A stretch of 64,000 nucleotides of DNA from Flavobacterium akiainvivens (GCF_001278115.1 NZ_LIYD01000005.1:705197-769196); one strand, 5' to 3'; positions 24,987 through 34,451 are shown, counted from the stretch's first letter. The notes: a model not told the origin generated them from the letters alone. A program made the numbers and translations.

Positions 24987-25324
24987 TATGCTCCAATTGT
25001 TTTAAATACTTTCTGGCAAAGTGTGCCAATAATAGGCATAGGCCTCATTTGTCCTGATATAGCTGTATAAAGCCCATAGCCCCACAGTACGGTCATACAT
25101 AGCCAAAAAGGCAATAAAATTTCAGGTGCATCAGCAGAAAAGCCGCTAAGAGTGTAGCCTATAGCTACAAAAAGTATTGACAGCCCTAAAGCCTGCCTTA
25201 TATGATAAGATGCAAAAGCATTTCTTTTTTCAGAATTCATACTCATGGCAATTAGTACACCCACTACTAATATGTAACTTGTTATAGCGGTGCTTTTGCC
25301 TTCTTCAATAGTTTTAATATCCAT
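24986..25324 (-). CDS. Small DUF4870/Tic20-like membrane protein
   Basis: 112 residues with three hydrophobic helices (about 17-33, 45-62, 73-93). The segment R-N-A-F-A-S-Y-H-I-R-Q-A-L-G-L resembles the F-H-x-x-Q-A motif of DUF4870/Tic20-like proteins. No enzyme motif. It lies directly after the upstream lipoprotein gene with no gap and overlaps the esterase gene by one base. Confidence 0.75.
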   Translation of the reverse strand: MDIKTIEEGKSTAITSYILVVGVLIAMSMNSEKRNAFASYHIRQALGLSILFVAIGYTLSGFSADAPEILLPFWLCMTVLWGYGLYTAISGQMRPMPIIGTLCQKVFKTIGA

Positions 25325-25786
25325 TTATTGTATTTCTATGGTACTTCTTGTTTCAATATTAGTGCGTGGGTCAAACACCACATCATAGTAGGCAGCATCA
25401 TCCGCCATACTGCTTATTTGTAGTTGTTTGCGTCCAAATTCTGTTCCCTTTTTATCAGATACCTTGACTGTTACTACGCCCACAAAAGCTTTTTCGGTAG
25501 CAATATAAATGGTAAGTTTGTTATTATTTGCTTTAGGGTTGTTCACAGAATCGCTTTCAATCTGGAATTTACCTACTTTAAGGCCTTTTTCTATAAGCTC
25601 ATTACTAAGTACAACTTTACTTTCCAGTGTGCGGTCAATACCTTCACTAATGCCTTCGCCTACTTCAGTAGCAATTTCACCAACAGCCTCACCACCTTTA
25701 TTAAGGGTGTCTTTTGTTTTCTGTTTCATGTCATTGCATGACAATACAAGAGCTATAACACCTCCATATATCAATACCTTTTTCAT
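25325..25786 (-). CDS. Lipoprotein of unknown function
   Basis: 153 residues. Signal peptide with lipobox V-L-S-C16, followed by a helical, glycine-spaced stretch (G-E-A-V-G-E-I-A-T-E-V-G-E-G-I-S-E) and then a beta-rich domain from about residue 60. Family not recognised. One base separates its start region from the dihydroorotase-like gene's stop, so it belongs to the same transcript. Confidence 0.75.
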   Translation of the reverse strand: MKKVLIYGGVIALVLSCNDMKQKTKDTLNKGGEAVGEIATEVGEGISEGIDRTLESKVVLSNELIEKGLKVGKFQIESDSVNNPKANNNKLTIYIATEKAFVGVVTVKVSDKKGTEFGRKQLQISSMADDAAYYDVVFDPRTNIETRSTIEIQ

Positions 25787-25787
25787 A

Positions 25788-27044
25788 TTATGAATTTAGG
25801 ATTAACTTACCGTTGTTGTAAATACCGTATGCCCTGCCTTTAAGCTTTTGGTTAAGAAATGCCGAGTTCTTCGATTTTGAAAGTATATCTTTTTGTGTAA
25901 AAAACCACTCACCTTCAGGGTTAAACAGCGTAAACGAAGCTTTAGAACCCTCGGAAATATCATGGTTACCTAAGCCAAAGATAATTTTACCGGCATTGAA
26001 TTTCTCTACAATAATCTCAAGTGGCAGCAGTGTGTTAAGCGCCCCGAAAGCGCTCTCAAAGCCGACTGTACCGTCTTTAGCAAGGTCAAACTCCAGTTTT
26101 TTAAGCTCTACATCAAGCGGGTTATGATCTGAAGTAATGATATCAATAGTCCCATCTAATACGCCATCAAGCAACACTTTACGATCGGCCTCTGTTCTCA
26201 ACGGCGGCGCTACTTTATAGCGGCTGTCAAAGTTGCCTAATACCTCATCGGTATGAAGCAGGTGGTGTACGGTAACACTACAGGTAACTTCAAGACCTTT
26301 GGCCTTAGCCTCTCGTATCAGCTCAACAGAACGCGCCGTACTTATGGTAGGGATGTGCATTTTGCCTCCGGTATACTCTAAAAGGTACAGGTTGCGGGCA
26401 ATTTGCAGTTCTTCTGCCAGGGCAGGGATTCCTTTAAGGCCCAGGCGGGTGCTAACAATACCCTCGTGCACAACGCCCTTGCCCTTAATTTTATCGTCCT
26501 GGGCATAGGCAATAACAAGACCGTTAAAGTCCTGTACATACTGTAACGCTATTTTGAGCAGGTTAGCATCCTGAAGCGATTTATTGTAGTCGCCAAAGGC
26601 TACAGCCCCAGCATTTTTCATGTCATACATTTCGGCAATATCCTTGCCTTCGCTGCCTTTGGTAAGCGCGCCAATAGGGTGCAGTGTAGTAGCGGCACCT
26701 TCGCTGCGGCGCAGTACAAAAGCAATATCACTCTGGCTATCGGCTACGGGGTTTCCGGTAGGTTGCAGGGCAATATCGGTAAAGCCGCTACGGGCTGCCA
26801 CGTTAAGGCCGTTGGCAATGGTTTCGCGGTCTTCATAGCCGGGTTCGCCCAGGCTTACCGAACTGTCAAACCAGCCTTTAGAAATGTGCAGGTTATCGAG
26901 TTCAACGGTTTCAAAGCTGTTTTCGGCAGGTATGTTATTTCCAATTTTTGTTATAATGCCACTCTCCACTTTTATGTCAACCGTTTTATTGTTAAACGGG
27001 CTGTTCTTGTCTATAATGGTAGCGTTTTTAAATATCAGGTTCAT
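25788..27044 (-). CDS. Dihydroorotase-like protein lacking metal ligands
   Basis: 418 residues, amidohydrolase fold, collinear with class I dihydroorotase. The metal motif D-x-H-x-H-L-R-x-P-G is here D60-S-S62-V-S64-L-G66-E-P-G, so both histidines and the substrate Arg are gone. The later H-V-S-H-type motif reads K-M-H-I-P-T-I-S-T and the usual I-A-H-x-E-D reads I-A-Y-A-Q-D-D. The third motif S-D-H-N-P is partly kept. So it is probably not an active dihydroorotase. Non-catalytic PyrC-like partners of aspartate transcarbamoylase are known in other bacteria. It overlaps the BatA-like gene by four bases (ATGA). Confidence 0.85.
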   Translation of the reverse strand: MNLIFKNATIIDKNSPFNNKTVDIKVESGIITKIGNNIPAENSFETVELDNLHISKGWFDSSVSLGEPGYEDRETIANGLNVAARSGFTDIALQPTGNPVADSQSDIAFVLRRSEGAATTLHPIGALTKGSEGKDIAEMYDMKNAGAVAFGDYNKSLQDANLLKIALQYVQDFNGLVIAYAQDDKIKGKGVVHEGIVSTRLGLKGIPALAEELQIARNLYLLEYTGGKMHIPTISTARSVELIREAKAKGLEVTCSVTVHHLLHTDEVLGNFDSRYKVAPPLRTEADRKVLLDGVLDGTIDIITSDHNPLDVELKKLEFDLAKDGTVGFESAFGALNTLLPLEIIVEKFNAGKIIFGLGNHDISEGSKASFTLFNPEGEWFFTQKDILSKSKNSAFLNQKLKGRAYGIYNNGKLILNS

Positions 27045-28966
27045 TTTACAAATTTTTGGATGAAGAGTTCAAGTACTAAAAATATAAGGGTGCCTATTAC
27101 AAACCATTTCCACAGTTCGCTGGCAGTACGTTCAGATTTTATATCGTTAAATACCGTTGCAACCGAGTCGACCGATGTAAAATCGTCCAGAACGGCGGTG
27201 TTTTGCAGGTTCAGGTTGCTTTCGGTTCGGGCGTGGTTAAAGCTAACGTCTTTCAGCTTTTCGTTGCTTTTAAAAATGCCGTAATTACCCGCCTTTTCAG
27301 GATAATCGCCAAAAGACAGCTTTACTTTGTTGTTCAGTAATTGCTGCATTGGTATGAAGTCGGCACCATCGTTCTTAACGGCCAGGACCTCGTCTTTGCC
27401 CAGCTGTACGTCAAGAACAAGGCTCTCATTTTTGCCTATGGTTATGGCGCTGATTCCCGTTTTGCCGCTGTTTTGCGCCATATTATAGAACGATACCAGC
27501 ACAAGTGGCGAGTTCTGGAAGTTTGTGTTTTTACTGTTTATCGGGGCCGAAAACACATATACATTGCCCAGCTTGTTGTTAAACGAAGCCAAGAACACTT
27601 GTTGGTCGGCATAACTTAATATGGGTAGTACATTTCCGGTAATAGAGTAGCTTGATTTCACTTTTGGATATTGAAAGTTGTCAACTCTCTTTTCAAACAC
27701 GGTACTAAATAAAGGGTGGTTGTTGGCAATTTTAGTTATTTGCTTTTCGCCGTCGGTAACAGGCTTAAAACTTACCGGCCCAAGAGCGCTTAACAATGCA
27801 TTAAGGCTTTGCAGGCTGCCTTCAGCCGCGGGAATGATACATATGTTACCACCTTTGGCATAAAAGTCCTTCAGTGTAGTAATAAGCGCCTGTGGAATGT
27901 CCTTTAACTCGTTGAGTATTATAGCATCCTGTTTTTGAAGGCTGTTGTAATCAAGCGTAGCAAGGGGAGTAGCAGTGTAGTTAAACTCGTCTTCGGTAAA
28001 AATACGGCTTAAAAACTTGTTCTTATCAGCATCGCCTATGGCTGTAACAGTACTTTTCTGTGGCTTTGAAAGGCTGAAGAAATAGGTGTTATCATAATCC
28101 AGGCTGCCGTCTATTACTTCAACATAACCGTGAAAATCCTTTTTAGGTATGGTAAACACACTGCTTTTCTTGGCAGTATCAAAGGTAACAAGCGATTTTG
28201 CCGTAAGGCTTTTGCCGTTGTACAGCGCTACGGGTATGGCATCTTCATACGTGCCATACGCGCTCATTTCTACCTTAACCTCGTAAAAGTTGTCCATGGT
28301 TTGCGATATGCACACACTGTCTATGGCAATGTTGCGTATGTTCTGGGCTTCCGGTTTAATGGCATACACAGGCCTGTTGCCAAACTTAGAAACATCCTTA
28401 CTGTCCAGGTTAACAGCATCGGTAATCAGTACCACGTCTTTGCCGATATTGGGACTTTTGGCAAGCGCTTTGTTCAGCAGAAAGTCGGGTTTATAAGGAA
28501 TATCGCTATACGGCAGGTTTTGCAGTTCCTTTTGTATGGATTTGATATCGGTATACCAAAACGCACCTGAGTTAGTTATGAGCGAAAAGCGCTGGCTTTC
28601 GGGTGTGTTTTCGAGCAGGTCCTGTACGGCGCGTTTTAGCAGTTCGCCACGGCTGCCTTTTGCCTGCATAGAAAATGAGTTGTCGAGCAGGATAACCATT
28701 TCGTTACCCTTATTATCATCGTCAGGCGCTTTAAAAAACGGCTGGGCAAATGCTATAATAAGGCAGGCAAGCAGCAACAGGCGCGTAAACAGCAACAGCC
28801 ATTTTTTTATTACCGAGCTTTTGCGGGTTTGCATGCTCAGCTCTTTAAGGAAGCGCACGTTGGTAAAGTATTCTTTTTTAAAGCGGCGTAACTGGAAAAG
28901 GTGTACCAGAACGGGAATTACCAGCAGGAAAAGAAAGTATAGAATTTCCGGGTGTTTAAACTGCAT
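27041..28966 (-). CDS. BatA-like membrane protein with a von Willebrand A domain
   Basis: 641 residues. The N-terminal BatA domain (residues 1-80) has two helices: P-E-I-L-Y-F-L-F-L-L-V-I-P and K-K-W-L-L-L-F-T-R-L-L-L-L-A. Then comes a VWA-like domain with the metal-site motif D-N-S-F-S-M near residue 95. A long periplasmic region follows, and a final helix near 617-635. Bacteroidota use such proteins in aerotolerance-type Bat complexes, but the other bat genes are not here. It overlaps the dihydroorotase-like gene by ATGA and leads the operon. Confidence 0.88.
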   Translation of the reverse strand: MQFKHPEILYFLFLLVIPVLVHLFQLRRFKKEYFTNVRFLKELSMQTRKSSVIKKWLLLFTRLLLLACLIIAFAQPFFKAPDDDNKGNEMVILLDNSFSMQAKGSRGELLKRAVQDLLENTPESQRFSLITNSGAFWYTDIKSIQKELQNLPYSDIPYKPDFLLNKALAKSPNIGKDVVLITDAVNLDSKDVSKFGNRPVYAIKPEAQNIRNIAIDSVCISQTMDNFYEVKVEMSAYGTYEDAIPVALYNGKSLTAKSLVTFDTAKKSSVFTIPKKDFHGYVEVIDGSLDYDNTYFFSLSKPQKSTVTAIGDADKNKFLSRIFTEDEFNYTATPLATLDYNSLQKQDAIILNELKDIPQALITTLKDFYAKGGNICIIPAAEGSLQSLNALLSALGPVSFKPVTDGEKQITKIANNHPLFSTVFEKRVDNFQYPKVKSSYSITGNVLPILSYADQQVFLASFNNKLGNVYVFSAPINSKNTNFQNSPLVLVSFYNMAQNSGKTGISAITIGKNESLVLDVQLGKDEVLAVKNDGADFIPMQQLLNNKVKLSFGDYPEKAGNYGIFKSNEKLKDVSFNHARTESNLNLQNTAVLDDFTSVDSVATVFNDIKSERTASELWKWFVIGTLIFLVLELFIQKFVK

Positions 28967-28982
28967 TCGCTTTAAAGTTTGT

Positions 28983-28990
28983 CAAAAATA
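28983..28990 (-). promoter_or_regulatory. Promoter -7 box of the BatA-like operon
   Basis: TATTTTTG on the minus strand, exact TAnnTTTG match, 16 bases before the ATG at 28966. A TTG lies 25 bases further upstream, slightly far. Confidence 0.5.
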
Positions 28991-29055
28991 CTAATTTTTA
29001 TTTTAAACGTTTGTGCAAATATGGAGCATAAATTTCACATAACATTTAAATCGTT

Positions 29056-29063
29056 TACATTTG
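29056..29063 (+). promoter_or_regulatory. Lactonase promoter -7 box
   Basis: TACATTTG, exact consensus, 20 bases before the ATG at 29084. It rules out start codons further upstream. Confidence 0.55.
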
Positions 29064-29083
29064 TAAAGACTAAATTACATAAC

Positions 29084-30190
29084 ATGAAAATAGCCAAAGC
29101 GTTACTATTATTTGCTTTTATAAATGCCGCCGCCCAGGATAATTTTAATCTTGTTGTAGGTACATACACCAATGCCTGCGAAAGTAAAGGTATTTATGTG
29201 TATGATTTTAATACCAATACCGGCGAATTTAAGGCCAAAAGCAATACTGATGGTGTGGTAAACCCAAGTTATGTAACGCTTAGCGCAGATAAAAAGTATT
29301 TGTACAGTGTAAACGAAGACGGCAAGAACAGTGCAGCCAGCGCGTTTAAATTCAATGCCGTTACGGGTAAGCTGGACTTTATAAACAAGAAAGAAACCAA
29401 GGGGGCCGACCCATGCTACATTATCAACGACGATAAAAATGTGATTACGGCCAACTATTCAGGTGGGTCTATAACCGTATTTGAACGTAAGGCAGATGGT
29501 TCGCTTGGCGATATTAAACAACAGGTGAAGCACACGGGTACCGGGCCAAACAAAAGCCGTCAGGAAGCCGCCCACGTGCACATGGTATATTTTAGCCCTG
29601 ATAAGAAATTTGTGTTTGTAAACGACCTGGGTACCGATAAGCTATCAATATACAGTTACAACCCAACCGGAGGCGATAAAACACTTGTTCTTAAAGAAAG
29701 CATTGCAGTGAAGGCAGGCAGCGGCCCACGCCACCTTGTATTTAGCCCAAGTGGTATTTTTGTGTATTTGCTGGGTGAGCTTGATGGTTCATTAACAGTG
29801 TTTAATTACAACAATAACAAGCTGGAGAAAATACAGGAAACCACAATGGGTGCTGCGATTTTTGGTGGTAAACACGGCGGGGCTGATATTCACTTTAGTA
29901 ACGATGGCAAGTATTTATATACCACAAACAGGGGTGATGCCAATACTATTTCTACCTTTAAAGTGCATGCTAACGGTATGGTAAACCTGGTGCAGCAAAT
30001 AAGCACACAGGGTGCAGCACCGCGCAACTTTAGTATAGACCCTAACGATAACTACCTGCTTGTAGCTAACCAAAACACCAATAACGTTGTTATTTACAAG
30101 CGAGATAAGGCTACAGGTTTCCTTGCTACAACCGGTAAAGAAATAAAATTATGCCAGCCGGTTTGCCTGGTATTTACGCCAAATAAATAA
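29084..30190 (+). CDS. Exported lactonase-family beta-propeller (6-phosphogluconolactonase-like)
   Basis: 368 residues from the ATG at 29084. In-frame codons upstream lie before the promoter box and are excluded. Signal peptide ends N-A-A-A-Q near residue 18. Then comes the seven-bladed propeller typical of the YbhE/Pgl family: V-V-G-T-Y-T-N near the start, P-S-Y-V-T-L-S, A-A-H-V-H-M-V near 165, G-P-R-H-L-V-F-S-P near 220 and A-P-R-N-F-S-I-D-P near 310, with repeats of about 50 residues. Export to the periplasm is odd for a pentose-phosphate enzyme, so the substrate is probably a different lactone. No operon partners. Confidence 0.9.
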   Translation: MKIAKALLLFAFINAAAQDNFNLVVGTYTNACESKGIYVYDFNTNTGEFKAKSNTDGVVNPSYVTLSADKKYLYSVNEDGKNSAASAFKFNAVTGKLDFINKKETKGADPCYIINDDKNVITANYSGGSITVFERKADGSLGDIKQQVKHTGTGPNKSRQEAAHVHMVYFSPDKKFVFVNDLGTDKLSIYSYNPTGGDKTLVLKESIAVKAGSGPRHLVFSPSGIFVYLLGELDGSLTVFNYNNNKLEKIQETTMGAAIFGGKHGGADIHFSNDGKYLYTTNRGDANTISTFKVHANGMVNLVQQISTQGAAPRNFSIDPNDNYLLVANQNTNNVVIYKRDKATGFLATTGKEIKLCQPVCLVFTPNK

Positions 30191-30209
30191 GCAAAAAATA
30201 TTTTATAAG

Positions 30210-30232
30210 CCCCTGCTGTAGCGGGACTTTTT
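30210..30232 (+). terminator. Weak terminator after the lactonase gene
   Basis: A 5-bp GC stem (CCTGC / GCGGG, one wobble pair) with a 4-base loop, then ACTTTTTG. It lies between convergent genes. Confidence 0.45.
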
Positions 30233-30234
30233 GT

Positions 30235-31212
30235 TTAAAAGCTTCCCATAAGGTGCAATCCTACAAAATTGCCAGAGATTTGCGGAACCAGTTTAAATTC
30301 TATTTTATCTGTCCAGGATGTAACATTGCTGCTTATATCCTGAATATCGCGTCTTTTTCTTGAGCTTTTTACTATAGACCCACCAATGAGTGTGCCTAAT
30401 ATACCTCCCGCAACCATATCTGAAACCCAATGCTTATGGCCGCGGATATCTGACAAAAATATGCCCGTAACAACGGTATAAGGTATCCAGTAATTATTAA
30501 ACTCCATAGCCATTACCTTTGCAACGGCATAATAAGCAGTAGCGTGAAATGATGGCATTGCAGTGCCATACTGCCCACGGTCAAATTCTATACCGCTTAA
30601 ATTTCCAAAATCAAATGGATTGCTTGTGTAAGGATATTCCGGCGGATTTCCATCGCTAAGTGTCAGGTCTGGCCTATGCCTGCCTATAACTGATTTTAGC
30701 AGTAAGTGTGATATAACGTAAGAATAGGCCAATGCTTTGAATGAGTTGACGGCAGCATATTGGCCTTTTTCATAATTTGTGGCAAATGAACCGGCATAAA
30801 TGCCTAATAAAGAATACGTAATATAAGCATCAGTACCGGAAAGGAATTGATCTATAATAAAGGGATGCTCTTTCTTTGGTGAAATATTTGGCAAATGATA
30901 ATCAATGGCACTTTCTATTTCATCTTGGTAAAATTCAGTAGTATATTTATCTACCAGTACCAGCCCCGCTATACCGGCGGTATAAATTGCGGTTTTTTTC
31001 CAGTTATCTGAAACACCATGTCCTATCTGTACAAAATCCTGTGGAACAGTAAGAACGCTATTTTTAATTACCCCCCAGGAAGTAGAAAATATTCCCTTTT
31101 TTTGATTATGTTGAAGCGTATCATTTTTTGTAGAGAGGGAATCCTGAGACTGTGAAAAGCCGCTTAGGCAATACAACAGCATCAAAAAACAATTGATTGA
31201 AATTTGTTTCAT
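30235..31212 (-). CDS. PAP2 superfamily membrane phosphatase
   Basis: 325 residues. PAP2 enzymes remove phosphate from lipid phosphates such as undecaprenyl diphosphate or phosphatidate. The three motifs are present: K-S-V-I-G-R-H-R-P near residue 175, P-S-F-H-A near 220 and D-I-R-G-H-K-H-W-V-S-D near 255. Motif 2 has F-H in place of the common G-H and motif 3 has H-x3-D spacing kept. There is an N-terminal signal peptide (G-F-S-Q) and several membrane helices. It lies beyond the PUL terminator and is its own unit. Confidence 0.88.
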   Translation of the reverse strand: MKQISINCFLMLLYCLSGFSQSQDSLSTKNDTLQHNQKKGIFSTSWGVIKNSVLTVPQDFVQIGHGVSDNWKKTAIYTAGIAGLVLVDKYTTEFYQDEIESAIDYHLPNISPKKEHPFIIDQFLSGTDAYITYSLLGIYAGSFATNYEKGQYAAVNSFKALAYSYVISHLLLKSVIGRHRPDLTLSDGNPPEYPYTSNPFDFGNLSGIEFDRGQYGTAMPSFHATAYYAVAKVMAMEFNNYWIPYTVVTGIFLSDIRGHKHWVSDMVAGGILGTLIGGSIVKSSRKRRDIQDISSNVTSWTDKIEFKLVPQISGNFVGLHLMGSF

Positions 31213-31305
31213 TAGGAAGAGATTTTTTTATGGATCAGTAGTTTGTAGGTGTGCTAATGTACTTTTGTTTTACTGTGTAATGCCTGGATTTATGATTTCG
31301 TTAAC

Positions 31306-31334
31306 AAAAAAAGCCGCATATAGCGGCTTTTTTT
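31306..31334. terminator. Strong terminator closing the PUL operon
   Basis: AAAAAAAGCCGC (31306-31317), ATATA loop, GCGGCTTTTTTT (31323-31334). It has a T-run in both directions and lies 19 bases past the last PUL gene on the minus strand. Confidence 0.9.
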
Positions 31335-31352
31335 ATGAACTAATTAATAAAA

Positions 31353-32121
31353 TTATTCAATTTCATATACTTTGATATAGTCAACAACATATTCCTGCGG
31401 AAAAATGCTGTCGTCTACTTCCATACCGCCAAAATGACCACCTACTGCACAATTTAAAATGAAATAGAATGGTTTGTTGAAAGGCCAGATTTCAGGGGAT
31501 TTACTATCTGAAGCAAAGCTGTGAATTTCTATATTATCAACATAAAAGGTTATTTTATTTTCAGTCCATAAAGCACCAAATGTGTGAAAACCCTCCTCAA
31601 GATTTTTAAACTCCATTTTATTGCCGTTTGCATTGGCCCCATGTGTTTGTGTTGTATGTACGGTTGCATAGGCCATGTGCGGCTCGCGCCCCACATATTC
31701 CATTATATCTATTTCTCCTGCCAGAGGCCAACCCACTTTATCAATGTCGCCACCCAGCATCCAGAAGGCAGGCCAAATGCCTTTACCAGCGGGTAGTTTG
31801 GCGCGTGCTTCCATGTAGCCATATTTAAATTCTTTTTTACCCTTAGGTAGTTATACGTGTGCTGGTATAGCCGTTACCTTCTTTTTTTGTGGTAATGGTT
31901 AAGTAACCGTTTGCTACTTTATGGTTTGTGGTTGTATAGGTTTGTTTCTCAGCATTTCCAAAACCGCAATTATCCGGGCAACCGTTACCGGTTTCAAAGT
32001 TCCATGTAGCGGTATTAAGGCTGTCGCTATTGAAATTTTCCTCCCATATAAGTTTTCCTTTTTTTACCTGAGCAGTAGCAATACAGGCGCTAAGAAGTAA
32101 TAGTAATAACAATTTTTTCAT
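31353..32121 (-). pseudogene. GH16 beta-glucanase with a single-base frameshift
   Basis: Two frames together give a normal secreted GH16 protein of about 257 residues. The first (32121 to 31843) has a signal peptide (A-T-A-Q) and L-I-W-E-E-N-F, and stops at TAA 31843-31845 after T-S-T-R-I-T-T. The second frame resumes at once with G-K-K-E-F-K-Y-G-Y-M-E-A-R and contains the active site E-I-D-I-M-E and P-A-F-W-M-L-G, ending V-Y-E-I-E. Removing the single T near 31845 joins I-T-T to K-G-K-K-E. So one inserted base breaks an otherwise well-kept laminarinase-type gene: a recent mutation or a sequencing error. It is the last PUL gene, 6 bp after the GH3 gene. Confidence 0.88.
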
Positions 32122-32127
32122 AATGTA

Positions 32128-34428
32128 TTAGTTGGTTATATAACTAAAAGGTAGTTCGGTCCTGGTATCTGAGTTTGTGCCTACATACACCTTAAAATCG
32201 CCGGGTTCAGCTTCCCATTTATTGTTAGCGGTATAAAATTCTATAGTCTTTTCATTTATAGTAAAGGTAACGGTTTTTGTTTGCCCTGCCTTGATTTCTG
32301 TAAGTTCAAATCCTTTAAGCTCTTTGACAGGGCGCGTTACAGAGCCCACTAAATCGCGTATGTATAACTGTACAACTTCTTTACCGTCAACATTGCTTAT
32401 GTTTTTTACATCTACCGATACGGTAATATTTCCTCCTTTTCCAAAAGATGAAGCACTTATTTTAAAATTACTGTACTCAAATTTTGAGTAACTCAGTCCA
32501 TATCCAAAAGGGTAGAGGGGGGCATTTTGCTCATCAATATAATGCGACCAGAATACACTCTCGGTTGGTTGCCCGTTACCCGGTCTTCCGGTAGATTTAT
32601 GATTGTAATACAGAGGTAGCTGCCCCACGCTTTTAGGAAAGCTCATAGGTAGTTTACCGCTGGGGTTGTAGTCGCCATAGAGCACCTGTGCAATGGCGTT
32701 GCCACTTTGGGTGCCCAGTTGCCATCCCTCAACAATGGCAGGTATATGTTGTGCAGCCCAGGGTATTGTTAATGGTCTTCCGTTATTGAGTACCAATACT
32801 ATATTGCTGTTTACCTTGTATACTTCTTCAAGCAGTTCCTGCTGAACGCCGGGCAGGTCAAGACTTGCCCTGCTGCGGCCTTCGCCGGTTTGCAGGCCGT
32901 GCTCACCCAGTACCATAATAACCACATCGGCACCTTTGGCTGTGCTTATCGCTTCGGTAAATCCGCTTTTATCAGTTGTATTGATGTGGGTTTCGCTGGC
33001 AAAAACGGTTTGGCCAATGGCAACATCGGCACCTTTTGCATAGCTTATACGGTTACCTTTATAGTTTTGTAATCCCTCAAGTACAGATACTGCCGTACCG
33101 TCATCAGCCCCTATGCGCCACGAACCCAGCGGGCTGGTTTTGTCATTTGCTAAAGCGCCAATAACGGCTATTTTCAGGCCTTCCTTTTTTAAAGGAAGCA
33201 GGTTGTTGTCATTTTTTAAAAGTACGATTGATTTTTTAGCCATATCCAGCACGCCATCTTGAAATTCCTTTTTACCAATGGTTTGTTGCTCACGTGTTTC
33301 ATCGCAATACTTATAAGGGTTGTCAAATAGACCCAATGTAAACTTTACACGAAGTATACGCCTTACAGCGTCGTCAATCTTATCTTCACTTACCTTGCCC
33401 TCGCGCACAAGTGCAGTAAGGTGGGCTACATAGCCATAGCTTTCCATATCCATATCGCTTCCTGCATTGGCAGCTCTTTCAGCAGCTTCTTTAAGGTCTT
33501 TGGCATAACCGTGCGATACCATTTCACCCAGGCTGCCCCAATCGCTTACTACAAATCCTTTAAAATTCCATTGCCCTTTAAGTATCTCTCTTTGCAGGTA
33601 AGGATTACCCGTTGCAGGTATGCCTTCCAGCTCGTTAAAAGAGTTCATAAAGGTAAGTGCTCCGGCCTCAAGCGCTGCTTTAAAAGGAGGGAGGACAATA
33701 TTGTGGAGCGTATTATTGCTAATATCTACGGTATTGTAGTCTCTTCCGGATTCGGCAAAAGAGTATCCTGCAAAATGTTTAACACACGCAGCTACATTAA
33801 ATTCGCCAAAATCTCCTTGAAAGCCTTTAACCCTTGCTACGGCAATCTGGCTGTTTAGGTAAGGGTCTTCTCCGGCGCCTTCCATTACGCGGCCCCAGCG
33901 GGCATCACGGCTTACATCTACCATTGGGGCAAATGTCCAGTTTAGCCCTGATGCAGCGGCTTCTGCAGCTGCTATTTCAGCCGATTTTTTTATGGCTTCC
34001 ATATCCCAGCTTGCGGCTTCGGCAAGAGGTATGGGGCTTATGGTTTTATATCCGTGAATTACATCATAACCAAAAATAACAGGTATGCCCAGCCGGGTTT
34101 CTTCAACTGCAATTTTTTGCAGGGCTTTCACATCTTTAACACCCTTAACATTAAGCATAGAGCCTACCCAGCCTTTTTTAAGATGTTCATATTTAAGAGC
34201 AGCCGCTCCATCTTTTGGAACAGGGCCGGTAACCTCCCAAAAGCCATTGTACTGGTTCATTTGGCCTACTTTTTCTTCAAGCGTCATAAGTGCCAGTACT
34301 GAGTCTACTTTTTTGTCAATCGCATCGCGGTTGTTTTCAGTAACAAAGCTTTTTTTGGGACTACTGCATGCCAGTACAACCAATAAACCTGTTGCAGCTA
34401 TATAAGGTGATATTTTATTGTATTTCAT
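32128..34428 (-). CDS. bglX: GH3 family beta-glucosidase lipoprotein
   Basis: 766 residues, the usual BglX length. It removes terminal glucose from beta-linked oligosaccharides. The signal peptide has lipobox L-A-C21, so it is anchored at the envelope, periplasmic or surface. GH3 N-domain with K-H-F-A-G-Y near residue 217 and the nucleophile D296 in V-V-S-D-W-G-S. The GH3 C-domain is at about 385-620, and a fibronectin III-like domain is at about 675-755. Context with two GH16 enzymes and SusCD suggests it finishes beta-1,3-glucan oligosaccharides. Symbol by family resemblance. Confidence 0.93.
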   Translation of the reverse strand: MKYNKISPYIAATGLLVVLACSSPKKSFVTENNRDAIDKKVDSVLALMTLEEKVGQMNQYNGFWEVTGPVPKDGAAALKYEHLKKGWVGSMLNVKGVKDVKALQKIAVEETRLGIPVIFGYDVIHGYKTISPIPLAEAASWDMEAIKKSAEIAAAEAAASGLNWTFAPMVDVSRDARWGRVMEGAGEDPYLNSQIAVARVKGFQGDFGEFNVAACVKHFAGYSFAESGRDYNTVDISNNTLHNIVLPPFKAALEAGALTFMNSFNELEGIPATGNPYLQREILKGQWNFKGFVVSDWGSLGEMVSHGYAKDLKEAAERAANAGSDMDMESYGYVAHLTALVREGKVSEDKIDDAVRRILRVKFTLGLFDNPYKYCDETREQQTIGKKEFQDGVLDMAKKSIVLLKNDNNLLPLKKEGLKIAVIGALANDKTSPLGSWRIGADDGTAVSVLEGLQNYKGNRISYAKGADVAIGQTVFASETHINTTDKSGFTEAISTAKGADVVIMVLGEHGLQTGEGRSRASLDLPGVQQELLEEVYKVNSNIVLVLNNGRPLTIPWAAQHIPAIVEGWQLGTQSGNAIAQVLYGDYNPSGKLPMSFPKSVGQLPLYYNHKSTGRPGNGQPTESVFWSHYIDEQNAPLYPFGYGLSYSKFEYSNFKISASSFGKGGNITVSVDVKNISNVDGKEVVQLYIRDLVGSVTRPVKELKGFELTEIKAGQTKTVTFTINEKTIEFYTANNKWEAEPGDFKVYVGTNSDTRTELPFSYITN

Positions 34429-34451
34429 TCTTTTTTCGGGAATTGCCCTTA

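Noticed and set aside
26679..27284. 201-residue open frame antisense to the dihydroorotase-like and BatA-like genes
   Set aside because: No promoter, no recognisable protein features, and both sense genes are convincing.
28979..29083. N-terminal extension of the lactonase
   Set aside because: It precedes the promoter box at 29056-29063 and would mask the signal peptide that starts at 29084.
31840..31850. Programmed +1 frameshifting at the ACC-TAA-G junction of the broken GH16 gene, similar in outline to the prfB site
   Set aside because: No slippery codon for re-pairing (ACC to CCT), no upstream Shine-Dalgarno-like stimulator, and GH16 enzymes are not known to use recoding. A single-base insertion is simpler.
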